Source: JAJXWB01 sp046349085
GTDB lineage: Bacteria; Pseudomonadota; Alphaproteobacteria; Rhizobiales; Beijerinckiaceae
Direction: 5' to 3'
Assembly: GCA_046349085.1 (NCBI GenBank)
Contig: JAXMDA010000006.1
Location: 248,001 to 312,000, forward strand
DNA length: 64,000 bases
Shown: one piece after another, positions 17,250-25,373 of the stretch
Numbering within the stretch: position 1 is the first letter of the stretch
How the letters are laid out: every line of letters begins with the position of its first letter
The notes under the pieces: generated by a model
What the model saw: only the letters and a program-made list of their open reading frames with translations
Told to the model about the DNA's origin: nothing
The model's database searches: none
Translations under genes and position numbers: made by a program

Positions 17250-19349
17250 ATGTCCGACAAGCCAGCCGTCTCGTCCGTCCAGAAGGGCGACGTTCTTCTC
17301 GTCCTGGTGGACAATCCGCCGGTCAACGCCATTTCGCAGGCGGTGCGCGCGGGATTGAAGGAGCATGTCGAGAAGGGCCTGAAGGACGCGGCCACCAAGG
17401 CGATCGTCATCGCCTGCGAGGGCCGCACCTTCGTCGCGGGCGCCGACATCCGCGAATTCGGCAAGCCGCCGGCCGGCCCCTCGCTGCAGGAATTGCTGAA
17501 CGGCATGGAAGCCGGCGACAAGCCGGTGGTCGCCGCCATTCACGGCACTGCGCTCGGCGGCGGCTTCGAGATCGCCATGGCCTGCCATGCGCGCGTCTCG
17601 GACAAGGCGGCGCGCGTCGGCCTGCCCGAGGTCAAGCTCGGCCTGCTGCCGGGCGCCGGCGGCACGCAGCGCGTGCCGCGCGTGGCGGGCGCGCTGGTCG
17701 GCCTCGATCTCTGCACGTCCGGCCGCATGGTTCCGGCCGCCGAAGCGCTCAAGTTCGGCCTGATCGACAAGATCGTCGACGGCGACCTGCGCGAAGGCGC
17801 GATCGACTATGCGCGTTCGCTCGTCGGCAAGCCGCTGAAGCGCTCCTCCGAGCAGCAGCAGCCCTTCGATCAGGCCGCCTTCGACAAGGCCGCCGCCGAC
17901 GTGCTGAAGAAGGCGCGCGGCGCGATGGCCCCCGCCAAGATCATCGAATGCGTGAAGGCCTCCACGCACGGAACCTTCAAGGAAGGCGAGGCGGTCGAGC
18001 GCAAGAACTTCATGGAGCTGCTCGTCTCCGACCAGTCCAAGGCGATGCGCTATGTGTTCTTCGCCGAGCGCGAAGTGCTGAAGGTGCCGAGCCTCGAAGG
18101 CGTCGAGCCGCGTCCCGTGATGTCGGCCGGCGTCATAGGCTCCGGCACGATGGGCGCGGGCATCACGATTTCGCTCGTGAATTCCGGTATGCCGGTGACG
18201 GTGGTCGAGAACAACCAGGAGGCGCTCGACCGCGCGATGGCGCGCTTCAAGTCGACATGGGACCGCGACGTCAAGCTTGGCCGCATCGACCAGGCGACGA
18301 TGGACAAGCGCGTCGGTCTCCTCACGCTGACGACGCAGTTCGAGGCGCTGGCCGACAAGGACATCGTCATCGAGGCGGTGTTCGAGGAAATGGCGCTGAA
18401 GAAGGAAATCTTCGGCAAGCTCGGCAAGATCGTGAAGGCCGGCGCCGTTCTCGCCTCCAACACCTCCTATCTCGATATCGACGCCATCGGCGAGGCGGCG
18501 GGTCGTCCGCAGGACGTGATCGGCATGCATTTCTTCTCGCCGGCCAACATCATGCGCCTCGTCGAGGTGATCGACGGCGGCCGCTCGTCCAAGGACGCGC
18601 TGGCCACCGGCGTCGCCGTCGGCAAGCGCATGGGCAAGCTGCCGGTGGTGATGGGCAATTGCGACGGCTTCGTCGGCAACAGGATTCTGGCCGCCTGGCG
18701 CCAGGTCGCCGACATGATGCTCGAGGAGGGCGCCTATCCGCAGGACATCGACGCCGCGATGGAAAAGTGGGGCATGGCGATGGGCCCCTATGCGGTCGGC
18801 GATCTCGCGGGCCTCGACATCGGCATGCGCCGCCGCAAGGAATTCGCGCATCTGCGCGACAACCAGAAGCGCGACACCGGCGCCATCGCCGACGCCATCT
18901 GCGCGCTCGGCCGCTACGGCCAGAAGACGGGCTCGGGCTATTACAAATACGTCGACGGCAAGCGCGTCATCGATCCCTCGACCAACGAGATCATCGACAA
19001 GGTCTCGAAGGACAAGGGCATTGCGCGCAAGCCGATCCCGGAGGAGGAAATCTCGTCGCGCATCCATGCGACCATGGTCAACGAGGCCTGCCGCATCCTG
19101 TCCGAGAACATCGTCTCTAGGCCGCTCGACGTCGATATCGTCAAGCTCAACGGCTACGGCTTCCCGATGTGGCGCGGCGGCCCGATGCAGGAAGCCGACC
19201 GCGTCGGCCTCGACAAGGTGCTCGCCACCGTCCGGGAAGTCCACAAGACCGCCGGCAAGGGCTTCGAGCCTTCGTCCGCGCTCGAATGGATGGTGGCCAA
19301 CAACAAGAAGTTCGCCGACATCAAGCCCGGCGATCTGAAGGGGAAGTGA
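17250..19349 (+). CDS. Bifunctional enoyl-CoA hydratase / 3-hydroxyacyl-CoA dehydrogenase
   Basis: A 699-residue multifunctional fatty-acid beta-oxidation enzyme (FadB/FadJ-like). The N-terminal crotonase domain has the oxyanion-hole segments FVAGADIREFG and GTALGGGFEIAMA and the acid/base region LPEVKLGLLPGAGG. The NAD-binding domain starts at GVIGSGTMGAG (Gly297 region), with catalytic HFFSPANIMRLVEV. Two C-terminal 3HCDH helical domains follow (about 475-570 and 605-690). It has no adjacent thiolase. A strong rho-independent terminator follows, so it is probably monocistronic; AGGGA sits 7 bases before the ATG. Confidence 0.95.
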   Translation: MSDKPAVSSVQKGDVLLVLVDNPPVNAISQAVRAGLKEHVEKGLKDAATKAIVIACEGRTFVAGADIREFGKPPAGPSLQELLNGMEAGDKPVVAAIHGTALGGGFEIAMACHARVSDKAARVGLPEVKLGLLPGAGGTQRVPRVAGALVGLDLCTSGRMVPAAEALKFGLIDKIVDGDLREGAIDYARSLVGKPLKRSSEQQQPFDQAAFDKAAADVLKKARGAMAPAKIIECVKASTHGTFKEGEAVERKNFMELLVSDQSKAMRYVFFAEREVLKVPSLEGVEPRPVMSAGVIGSGTMGAGITISLVNSGMPVTVVENNQEALDRAMARFKSTWDRDVKLGRIDQATMDKRVGLLTLTTQFEALADKDIVIEAVFEEMALKKEIFGKLGKIVKAGAVLASNTSYLDIDAIGEAAGRPQDVIGMHFFSPANIMRLVEVIDGGRSSKDALATGVAVGKRMGKLPVVMGNCDGFVGNRILAAWRQVADMMLEEGAYPQDIDAAMEKWGMAMGPYAVGDLAGLDIGMRRRKEFAHLRDNQKRDTGAIADAICALGRYGQKTGSGYYKYVDGKRVIDPSTNEIIDKVSKDKGIARKPIPEEEISSRIHATMVNEACRILSENIVSRPLDVDIVKLNGYGFPMWRGGPMQEADRVGLDKVLATVREVHKTAGKGFEPSSALEWMVANNKKFADIKPGDLKGK

Positions 19350-19356
19350 GCGAAAC

Positions 19357-19380
19357 GGACCGCGAGCCTTCAGGCTCGCA
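19357..19380. repeat. Palindromic repeat, family 1
   Basis: GGACCGCGAGCCTTCAGG followed by CTCGCA. It is the mirror orientation of the copy at 19427-19452, the two flanking the terminator of the beta-oxidation gene. Confidence 0.75.
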
Positions 19381-19395
19381 TTCGTATTCTGTCAA

Positions 19396-19422
19396 GGCGC
19401 GGCTTCGGCCGCGCCTTTTTTT
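19396..19422 (+). terminator. Rho-independent terminator of the beta-oxidation gene
   Basis: Perfect 8-bp stem GGCGCGGC / GCCGCGCC with a TTCG tetraloop followed by seven T residues (19416-19422), 46 bases after the stop codon. Confidence 0.93.
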
Positions 19423-19426
19423 GCTT

Positions 19427-19452
19427 GCGGGCCTGAAGGCTCGCGGTCCAGA
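19427..19452. repeat. Palindromic repeat, family 1 (inverted copy)
   Basis: GGCCTGAAGGCTCGCGGTCC plus AGA, in the opposite orientation to 19357-19380. With that copy it brackets the terminator in an outer inverted repeat and ends 9 bases before the next ATG. Confidence 0.75.
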
Positions 19453-19461
19453 ATCGCGCTC

Positions 19462-20286
19462 ATGAAAGTCTCGCTCATCCAGATGAACTCGGTCAGCGAC
19501 AAGCAGGCCAATCTCGCGCAGGCGCGCGCGCTGATCGAGGAGGCCGTGCGCGACGAGCGGCCGGACTGGATCTGCCTGCCGGAAGTCTGGGATTTCATCG
19601 GCGGCAATCGCGCGACCAAGATGGAGGCCGCCGAGGAAATTCCCGGCGGCCCCGCCTATGCGCTGATGCAGGAGCTGGCGCGCACGCATCGCGTCTTCAT
19701 CCACGCCGGCTCGATCCTCGAAAAGGTTCCCGGCGACGATCGCATCCACAACACGACGATCGCCTTCGACCGCGACGGCCGGGAAGTCGCGCGCTACCGC
19801 AAGATCCACATGTTCGACATCACCGCGCCGGATGGAACCGCCTATCGCGAGAGCGCGGCGTTCAAGCCGGGCGACGCCGTCGTCACCTACGATTGCGAAG
19901 GCGTCACTGTCGGCTGCGCCATCTGCTACGACCTGCGCTTCCCCTATCTTTTTGCCGCGCTCGTCGACAGGGGCGCGCATCTCATCGCGCTGCCCTCGGC
20001 CTTCACCATGCAGACGGGCAAGGACCATTGGGAAGTGTTGTGCCGCGCGCGCGCCATCGAGACGGAAACCTACTTCTGCGCGGCCGCCCAGACCGGCGCG
20101 CACACGGCCGGCAACGAGACGCGCCACACCTACGGCCATTCGCTCGTCGTCGATCCCTGGGGCCATGTGGTGGCGAAGGCGTCGGACGGCGTCGGCGTGG
20201 TGTCGGCGCGCGTCGATCCCAAGCGCGTCGCCAAGGCGCGCCAGATGATCCCGGTCGCGCAGCATCGTGTCAGGCTGGCGGAATGA
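19462..20286 (+). CDS. Carbon-nitrogen hydrolase (Nit/omega-amidase family)
   Basis: A 274-residue cytoplasmic amidase of the nitrilase superfamily. The catalytic triad is visible as Glu41 (CLPEVWDF), Lys114 (RYRKIHMFD) and Cys155 (GCAICYDLRFP). The segment KIHMFDITAPDGTAYRES matches the Nit1/Nit2 branch, whose members hydrolyse deaminated glutathione or omega-amides such as 2-oxoglutaramate. Its own transcription is expected because a terminator precedes it. The substrate remains an inference. Confidence 0.92.
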   Translation: MKVSLIQMNSVSDKQANLAQARALIEEAVRDERPDWICLPEVWDFIGGNRATKMEAAEEIPGGPAYALMQELARTHRVFIHAGSILEKVPGDDRIHNTTIAFDRDGREVARYRKIHMFDITAPDGTAYRESAAFKPGDAVVTYDCEGVTVGCAICYDLRFPYLFAALVDRGAHLIALPSAFTMQTGKDHWEVLCRARAIETETYFCAAAQTGAHTAGNETRHTYGHSLVVDPWGHVVAKASDGVGVVSARVDPKRVAKARQMIPVAQHRVRLAE

Positions 20287-20310
20287 GATTGGTCCAGACC
20301 ACGGAACTGT

Positions 20311-20337
20311 TCCCTCCCCCCTTGCGGGCGGGGGAGC
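20311..20337. repeat. G/C-rich repeat fragment, family 4
   Basis: CCCTCCCCCC, a short spacer and GCGGGCGGGGGAG form a hairpin resembling the ends of the longer repeats at 33590 and 49116. It lies in the leader of puuD and, if retained in the mRNA, sits about 35 bases before the start codon. Confidence 0.5.
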
Positions 20338-20371
20338 GCGCGCGCGGCGCAGCTACGCTTGCGAGTCGCGA

Positions 20372-21583
20372 ATGACCTTGTGGCTTGTTCTCCACGACTG
20401 GTGCGAATTCTTCCTGCGCTGGACGCATGTCGTCGCGGCCGTCTTCTGGGTCGGCCTCGCGCTCGGATTCCTGCGGCTCAATCTCGCGCTGAAGTCGACC
20501 CAGACCGACATCTGGCGCGCGGCCGACGATGGATTTTTCCGCATTGCGCGCGACATGAACGTCCCATCGCAGGCCGCGCCGCAGATCGGCTGGTTCCGCT
20601 GGGAAGCCTATGTCGTCTGGCTCTCCGGCTTCGCGCTGATGGCCGTGATCTATTTCGTGAAGGCCGATCTCTATCTGATTGATCCGGACATCCTGCCGCT
20701 GCAGCCGTGGCAGGCGATCCTGCTCGCCCTGTTCGCCCTGCTCGTCGGCTGGGTCGGCTATGATTTCCTTGGCAAGGCGCCGTGGAGCGAGACGACGCGC
20801 CGCATCGCCATTTTCGTCTTTCTCGTCGCGCTCGCCTTCGCCTATACGCGCGTCTTTTCGGGGCGCGGCGCCTTTCTGACGTTTGGCGCGATCATCGGCA
20901 CGATCATGGCCGCCAATGTCGCGCATTATCTCGTGCCCAACCAGCGCCGGATGCTGGAGGCGATCCGCAAGGGCGAGGCGCCGGACGAAGCGCGTCTGGC
21001 GATCAGCCGCCAGCGCGCGCTGCACAACAATTACCTGGCCCTGCCCGTGTTGTTTCTCATGCTGGCGAACCATTATCCGCTGGCCTTCGCCTCGCGCTTC
21101 AACTGGATCGTCGCCGCGCTGGCGCTGGTCGCGGGCGGCGCGATCCGCCACTTCTACATCGCGCGCCATCGCGGCTCGGGCGACCTGTGGTGGACCTGGG
21201 GGCTGGCTGCCGCCGCCGGCGCGGCGATGGTTGCGCTCTCGATATCAGGCGCGGAGCGCCCGCAGGCCCGCGCGGCGGCGCCGCAGAGCGCCATGGACGC
21301 CATCGCCTCGGTCGTCGCGCCGCGCTTCTCCGAGGTCGCGGAAATCGTGAACGACCGCTGCGCCGTCTGCCATGCGCGAATTCCGTCGTGGCCCGGCCTC
21401 GTCGCGCCGCCGAAGGGCGTGATGCTCGAGACGCGCGCGCAGATCGGCGCACATGCGCAGGACATTGCGTTGCAGGCCGTGTGGACGCGCGCCATGCCGC
21501 CGCCCGGAGCTCACGCGGGCATGACCGACGTGGAGCGGCGCACGCTCGCGTTGTGGCTTGCGGCCGGCCAGCCGGCGCGTTGA
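20372..21583 (+). CDS. puuD: Membrane urate hydroxylase with cytochrome c domain
   Basis: A 403-residue inner-membrane protein of the urate oxidase N-terminal (COG3748) family, oxidising urate to 5-hydroxyisourate with electrons passed to the respiratory chain. About eight hydrophobic segments occupy residues 5-295 (for example FLRWTHVVAAVFWVGLALGF). The C-terminal domain carries a haem c motif CAVCH (Cys330, Cys333, His334) and a later Met-Pro-Pro (AMPPPG) that may give the axial Met. The ATG at 20372 is the natural start for the first TM; a longer frame would translate a repeat. No other purine-degradation genes adjoin it. Confidence 0.92.
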   Translation: MTLWLVLHDWCEFFLRWTHVVAAVFWVGLALGFLRLNLALKSTQTDIWRAADDGFFRIARDMNVPSQAAPQIGWFRWEAYVVWLSGFALMAVIYFVKADLYLIDPDILPLQPWQAILLALFALLVGWVGYDFLGKAPWSETTRRIAIFVFLVALAFAYTRVFSGRGAFLTFGAIIGTIMAANVAHYLVPNQRRMLEAIRKGEAPDEARLAISRQRALHNNYLALPVLFLMLANHYPLAFASRFNWIVAALALVAGGAIRHFYIARHRGSGDLWWTWGLAAAAGAAMVALSISGAERPQARAAAPQSAMDAIASVVAPRFSEVAEIVNDRCAVCHARIPSWPGLVAPPKGVMLETRAQIGAHAQDIALQAVWTRAMPPPGAHAGMTDVERRTLALWLAAGQPAR

Positions 21584-21611
21584 AAAAAGAACGGCCGCCC
21601 GAAGGCGGCCG
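21584..21611 (-). terminator. Rho-independent terminator of the binding-protein gene
   Basis: On the minus strand CGGCCGCC / GGCGGCCG (8 bp, TTCG loop) is followed after three bases by six T residues. It ends immediately against the stop codon of convergent puuD, so the two genes share almost no spacer. Confidence 0.9.
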
Positions 21612-21635
21612 CTCGCATTGAACGGGATGTCGCGT

Positions 21636-22829
21636 TCAGCCGCCGATCTTGCAGCCGCTCTCTTCCATCGTCTCGAACGCCTGCGCGCCCGGAATCTTCG
21701 AGAGCTGCTTGTAATAGTCCCAGGGCGCCTTGCTCTCTTCCGGCGCCTTCACCTGGAAGAGGTACATGTCGTGCACCATCGAGCCGTTGGCGAGCACCTT
21801 GCCGCCCTTGGTGAAGACGTCGTCCACGGGCAGTTCGTGCATCTTCTTGGCGACGGCGTCCGTCTCGGTCGTGCCGGCGGCCTTCACCGCCTTCAGGTAG
21901 CTCAGCACCGCCGAATACGTGCCCGCCTGGACCATGTTCGGCATGCGGCCCATGCGCGCCATGAAGCGCTTGCCGAAGGCGCGCGTCTCGTCGTTCTGGT
22001 CCCAGTACCAGGCTTCGGTCAGCACGCTGCCCTGCGCCGACTTGAGGCCGAGACCATGCACGTCGGCCAGGGTGAAGAGGAGCGCCGCGATGCGCTGCTT
22101 GCCGCCCTGCGTCACGCCGAATTCGGCGGCCTGCTTGATCGAGTTCACCGTGTCCTGGCCGGCGTTGGCCAGCCCGATCACCTTCGCGCCCGAGGACTGC
22201 GCCTGCAGCACGAAGGATGAGAAGTCCGGCGTGTTCAGGGGATGGCGCACCTGGCCGATGACCTTGCCGCCCTTCGACTTCACGTATTTCGCGGTGTCGG
22301 CTTCGAGCGCATGGCCGAAGGCGTAGTCGACGGTGAGGAAGAACCAGGTGTCGCCGCCGTTTTCGACGAGCGCGCCGCCCGTGCCGACGGCGAGCGCGTG
22401 CGTGTCGTAGGCCCAGTGGAAGCCGTAGGGCGAGCAGCTCTTCTGGGTCAGCGCCGTGGTCGCCGCGCCGGTGACGATGTTGATCTTCTTCTTTTCCTTC
22501 GACAGGTCCTGCACGGCGAGCGCGACCGACGACGTCGTCAGCTCCATGATCGCGTCGACGCCGTCGACGTCGTACCACTTGCGCGCGATCGTCGTGGCGA
22601 TGTCCGGCTTGTTCTGGTGGTCGGCGGTGACGATCTCGATCGGACGATCGAGCACCTTGCCGCCGAAATCCTCGACCGCCATCTTCGCGGCGTCGAGCGA
22701 CCACTTGCCGCCAAAGTCGGCGTAGACGCCGGACTGGTCGTTGAGGATGCCGATCTTGACCGGAGTCTGCGCGAAAGCCGCCGTGGAGGCGGTCAACGCG
22801 GCGGCGATTGCGAGCGAACGTAGTTTCAT
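21636..22829 (-). CDS. ABC transporter substrate-binding protein, branched-chain amino acid type
   Basis: A 397-residue periplasmic type I binding protein (Peripla_BP_6 family). The signal peptide MKLRSLAIAAALTASTAAFA ends before QTPVKIGILNDQSGVYAD, the usual first strand of LivK-like proteins. There is no lipobox. Ligands of this family range from amino acids to aromatic acids, urea and amides. No permease or ATPase genes are nearby, so it is an orphan or uses a distant transporter. It lies 145 bases after the UxaA-type gene on the same strand and has GGAGGA upstream. A hairpin (GCCTCG-GAAG-CGAGGC, 22882-22897) sits in the gap. Confidence 0.93.
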   Translation of the reverse strand: MKLRSLAIAAALTASTAAFAQTPVKIGILNDQSGVYADFGGKWSLDAAKMAVEDFGGKVLDRPIEIVTADHQNKPDIATTIARKWYDVDGVDAIMELTTSSVALAVQDLSKEKKKINIVTGAATTALTQKSCSPYGFHWAYDTHALAVGTGGALVENGGDTWFFLTVDYAFGHALEADTAKYVKSKGGKVIGQVRHPLNTPDFSSFVLQAQSSGAKVIGLANAGQDTVNSIKQAAEFGVTQGGKQRIAALLFTLADVHGLGLKSAQGSVLTEAWYWDQNDETRAFGKRFMARMGRMPNMVQAGTYSAVLSYLKAVKAAGTTETDAVAKKMHELPVDDVFTKGGKVLANGSMVHDMYLFQVKAPEESKAPWDYYKQLSKIPGAQAFETMEESGCKIGG

Positions 22830-22974
22830 GGGCGTCAGTTCCTCCAGCCTTGATTGATGGATCGAATCTATAGGGCGGCCAGCCTCGGAAGCGAGGCCTG
22901 CGCGCGCACGACCGTTGTGCCGAATTCCGCAGGCCCTGTCGCGGCCTACTTTGTCGCGGCCCGCGTCGCCTCGG

Positions 22975-24501
22975 CTACATCGTCGCGCCGATGGTCCAGG
23001 GCACGAATTCGGCGTCGCCGTAGCCGAGCTCTTCCGACTTCGTGCGCTGGCCCGAGGCCACCTTCAGCAGCGCGTCGAAGATTTCCTTGCCCTTGGCCTC
23101 GATCGACACCCCCTCCAGCACCTCGCCGCAATCGATGTCCATATCGTCGATCATGCGGCGATAGATGTCGCTGTTGGTCGCAAGCTTGAACGAGGGCGTT
23201 GGCTTGCAGCCGTAGGCCGAGCCGCGCCCGGTGGTGAAGGCAAGCAGGTTCGCGCCGCCGGCGACCTGTCCCGTGGCGGCGACGGGATCGTAGCCCGGCG
23301 TGTCCATGAAGACGAAGCCCTTCTCGGTCACCAGTTCCGCGTAATCGTAGACGGCGCGCATCGTCGTCGTTCCGCCCTTCGCGGCGGCGCCGAGCGATTT
23401 TTCCAGAATCGTCGTGAGCCCGCCCGCCTTGTTGCCGGGCGAGGGGTTGTTGTTCATCTCCATCCGGTTGCGCGCGGTGTAATCCTCCCACCAGCGGATG
23501 GTGGAGACGAGCTTCTCGCCCACGGCGCGATTGGCCGCGCGGCGCGTCAGCAGATGTTCGGCGCCGTAGATTTCCGGCGTCTCCGACAGGATCGCCGTGC
23601 CGCCGTGGCGCACGAGTTCGTCGACCGCGGCGCCTAGCGCCGGATTTGCGGTGATGCCGGAATAGCCGTCCGAGCCGCCGCATTGCAGGGCGAGGATGAG
23701 ATCGGAGGCCAGCCGTGTCTCGCGCTTCGCCTTCGCCACCAGCGGCAGCATGGACCGGATCGCCTCGACGCCGGCCATCACCGTCTTCTTCGTGCCGCCG
23801 ACCTCCTGAATCGTCATGGTGCGGAACGTGTCGGATTCCCTGAGATCGTAGGCTTCCTTGAAGCGCGCGATCTGGAACCCTTCGCAGCCGAGTCCGACCA
23901 TGACGACGCCGCCGACATTGGGATTGACGGCATAGCCCCATTGCGTGCGTTTCAGGACCTCGTAGCCCTCGCCCTTCACGTCGAGCGCGCAGCCGCCGCC
24001 GTGCGTCAGCGGGATGACGCCGTCGACGCCGGGATATTGCGCGAGCACGCCGGAGCGCTGGATTTCCTCCGCCATGAAGCGCGCGACGGAGGCCGAGCAG
24101 TTCACCGAGGTGAGGATCGCGATGTAATTGCGCGTGCCGACCTTGCCATTGGCGCGACGAAAGCCCTCAAACGTCGCGCGCGCGCTTTCCGGCAGGATCG
24201 CCTCGTCGCGCGCTTCCTGCGCAAAGGCGTAGTCGCGCTCGAAATCGCGGCATTCGACGTTGTGTTCATGCACCCATTGGCCGGGCGCGATCGGCTTCGA
24301 CGCGAAGCCGATGATCTGGCCGAACTTGCGCACCGGCTCGCCGGCCGCGATCGCGGCGATCGCCATCTTGTGGCCGCGCGGCACGCGTTCGCTCGCCGTC
24401 GCCGCGCCGTAAGAGAAGCCGGGCGCGAAAGCGTCGACGGCGACGACGATATTGTCGGCCTCGTTGAGGCGCAGCGCACGTGGGGGCTTTGCGTCGGACA
24501 T
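22975..24501 (-). CDS. UxaA-family sugar-acid dehydratase
   Basis: A 508-residue cytoplasmic dehydratase of the altronate/galactarate (UxaA/GarD) family, removing water from a hexonate or hexarate. An N-terminal SAF domain (about 1-95) precedes the catalytic domain with cysteines in SVNCSASV, THGGGCAL and LQCGGSDGYSG, probable Fe ligands, and EMNNNPSPGNKAGG. It begins 6 bases after the GntR regulator, so the pair is an operon. Which sugar acid is used cannot be told; no isomerase or aldolase is adjacent. Confidence 0.9.
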   Translation of the reverse strand: MSDAKPPRALRLNEADNIVVAVDAFAPGFSYGAATASERVPRGHKMAIAAIAAGEPVRKFGQIIGFASKPIAPGQWVHEHNVECRDFERDYAFAQEARDEAILPESARATFEGFRRANGKVGTRNYIAILTSVNCSASVARFMAEEIQRSGVLAQYPGVDGVIPLTHGGGCALDVKGEGYEVLKRTQWGYAVNPNVGGVVMVGLGCEGFQIARFKEAYDLRESDTFRTMTIQEVGGTKKTVMAGVEAIRSMLPLVAKAKRETRLASDLILALQCGGSDGYSGITANPALGAAVDELVRHGGTAILSETPEIYGAEHLLTRRAANRAVGEKLVSTIRWWEDYTARNRMEMNNNPSPGNKAGGLTTILEKSLGAAAKGGTTTMRAVYDYAELVTEKGFVFMDTPGYDPVAATGQVAGGANLLAFTTGRGSAYGCKPTPSFKLATNSDIYRRMIDDMDIDCGEVLEGVSIEAKGKEIFDALLKVASGQRTKSEELGYGDAEFVPWTIGATM

Positions 24502-24507
24502 GGACCC

Positions 24508-25242
24508 TCAGCCGATGAAATTTTCCGGGTTCTGTTCGGCGATCCGCTCGAAGGTCGCCGTTGTGGCGTCCAGATGCGCGCGCATGGCGGCGGCCGCGCC
24601 GGCGCCGTTCTTCGCCACGATGGCGTCGAAGATGCGCTTGTGCTCGCTGTAGGCGATCGGCAGGCGGCCGGGCGGCGACAGCGCGATGCGCCGCACGCGC
24701 TCGAGATGCGAGCGCAGGCCGTCGAGGATTTCGCGCGCATGGCGCAACGCCATGCCGTCGACGATCAGCTTGTGAAACTCCACGTCGAGCACATAGAAGC
24801 CCGCAACGTCGCCAGCCTCGGCGGCGGCCTGCTGGTAGCGCAGGTTGCGCTCGATCTCGCGCTGCAGATCGGCCGGCAGGGCGCGCGCCGCCTCGCTGGC
24901 GATCTCCGATTCCAGCGCGCGGCGGATCATCATCCACTCGCGCACGTCGTTGGCGGCGATCTTGGCGACGAAGGAGCCGTGCTGCGGCTCGATCACCACC
25001 AGTCGCTCGAAGGCGAGCCGGTTGATGGCCGCCGTCACGGGAAAGCGGGAGACGCCGAGCTTGGCGCAAAGCGCCAGCTTGTCGATCGCGCCGCCCGGCG
25101 CCAGGCCGCCGGAAAGAATGGATTCCTTGATTTCCGTGTAGACCTGATCGGCCTTGGACGTGCGCCGCGCGCGATCGACCACAAGCCGCTTGCGCGAAGA
25201 CGGTTTCTCGCTCGTCTGAACCGCCAAAACTATCTCCCGCAT
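24508..25242 (-). CDS. GntR-family regulator, FCD subfamily
   Basis: A 244-residue transcription factor. A winged helix-turn-helix (about 30-100; LCAKLGVSRFPVTAAINRL is the recognition region) is followed by an FCD ligand-binding domain with metal-ligand candidates in VLDVEFHKLIVDG and YSEHKRIFDAI. FadR/UxuR-type regulators of this group respond to organic or sugar acids. It heads the operon with the UxaA-type dehydratase. An inverted repeat overlapping its promoter suggests it represses itself. Confidence 0.92.
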   Translation of the reverse strand: MREIVLAVQTSEKPSSRKRLVVDRARRTSKADQVYTEIKESILSGGLAPGGAIDKLALCAKLGVSRFPVTAAINRLAFERLVVIEPQHGSFVAKIAANDVREWMMIRRALESEIASEAARALPADLQREIERNLRYQQAAAEAGDVAGFYVLDVEFHKLIVDGMALRHAREILDGLRSHLERVRRIALSPPGRLPIAYSEHKRIFDAIVAKNGAGAAAAMRAHLDATTATFERIAEQNPENFIG

Positions 25243-25266
25243 CGGTAAATCAACAAGTCGCCAGCG

Positions 25267-25285
25267 CTAGCATGTCAGACGCTAG
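25267..25285. promoter_or_regulatory. Candidate operator for the GntR regulator
   Basis: CTAGC, nine bases, GCTAG: a perfect 5-bp inverted repeat overlapping the -10 box of the leftward promoter and lying between the GntR and hrcA genes. It does not match the CIRCE element (TTAGCACTC-N9-GAGTGCTAA) expected for HrcA, despite the identical 9-base spacing. Confidence 0.4.
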
Positions 25286-25307
25286 TGAGCGCTCGGGCGA
25301 GCGTCAA
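25279..25307 (-). promoter_or_regulatory. Promoter of the GntR-UxaA operon
   Basis: On the minus strand TTGACG (25307-25302), a 17-base spacer and TAGCGT (25284-25279) form a sigma-70-like promoter about 37 bases upstream of the regulator start. Confidence 0.5.
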
Positions 25308-25373
25308 TAGAGTCCAATGGCCAAGTTCGAGCGCGGGCTTGCCATCCCGTGTCGCTGCCGCCATTTTCCGGCC

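Noticed and set aside
25267..25285. CIRCE element for HrcA
   Set aside because: The spacing is 9 bases but the arms are CTAGC/GCTAG instead of TTAGCACTC/GAGTGCTAA.
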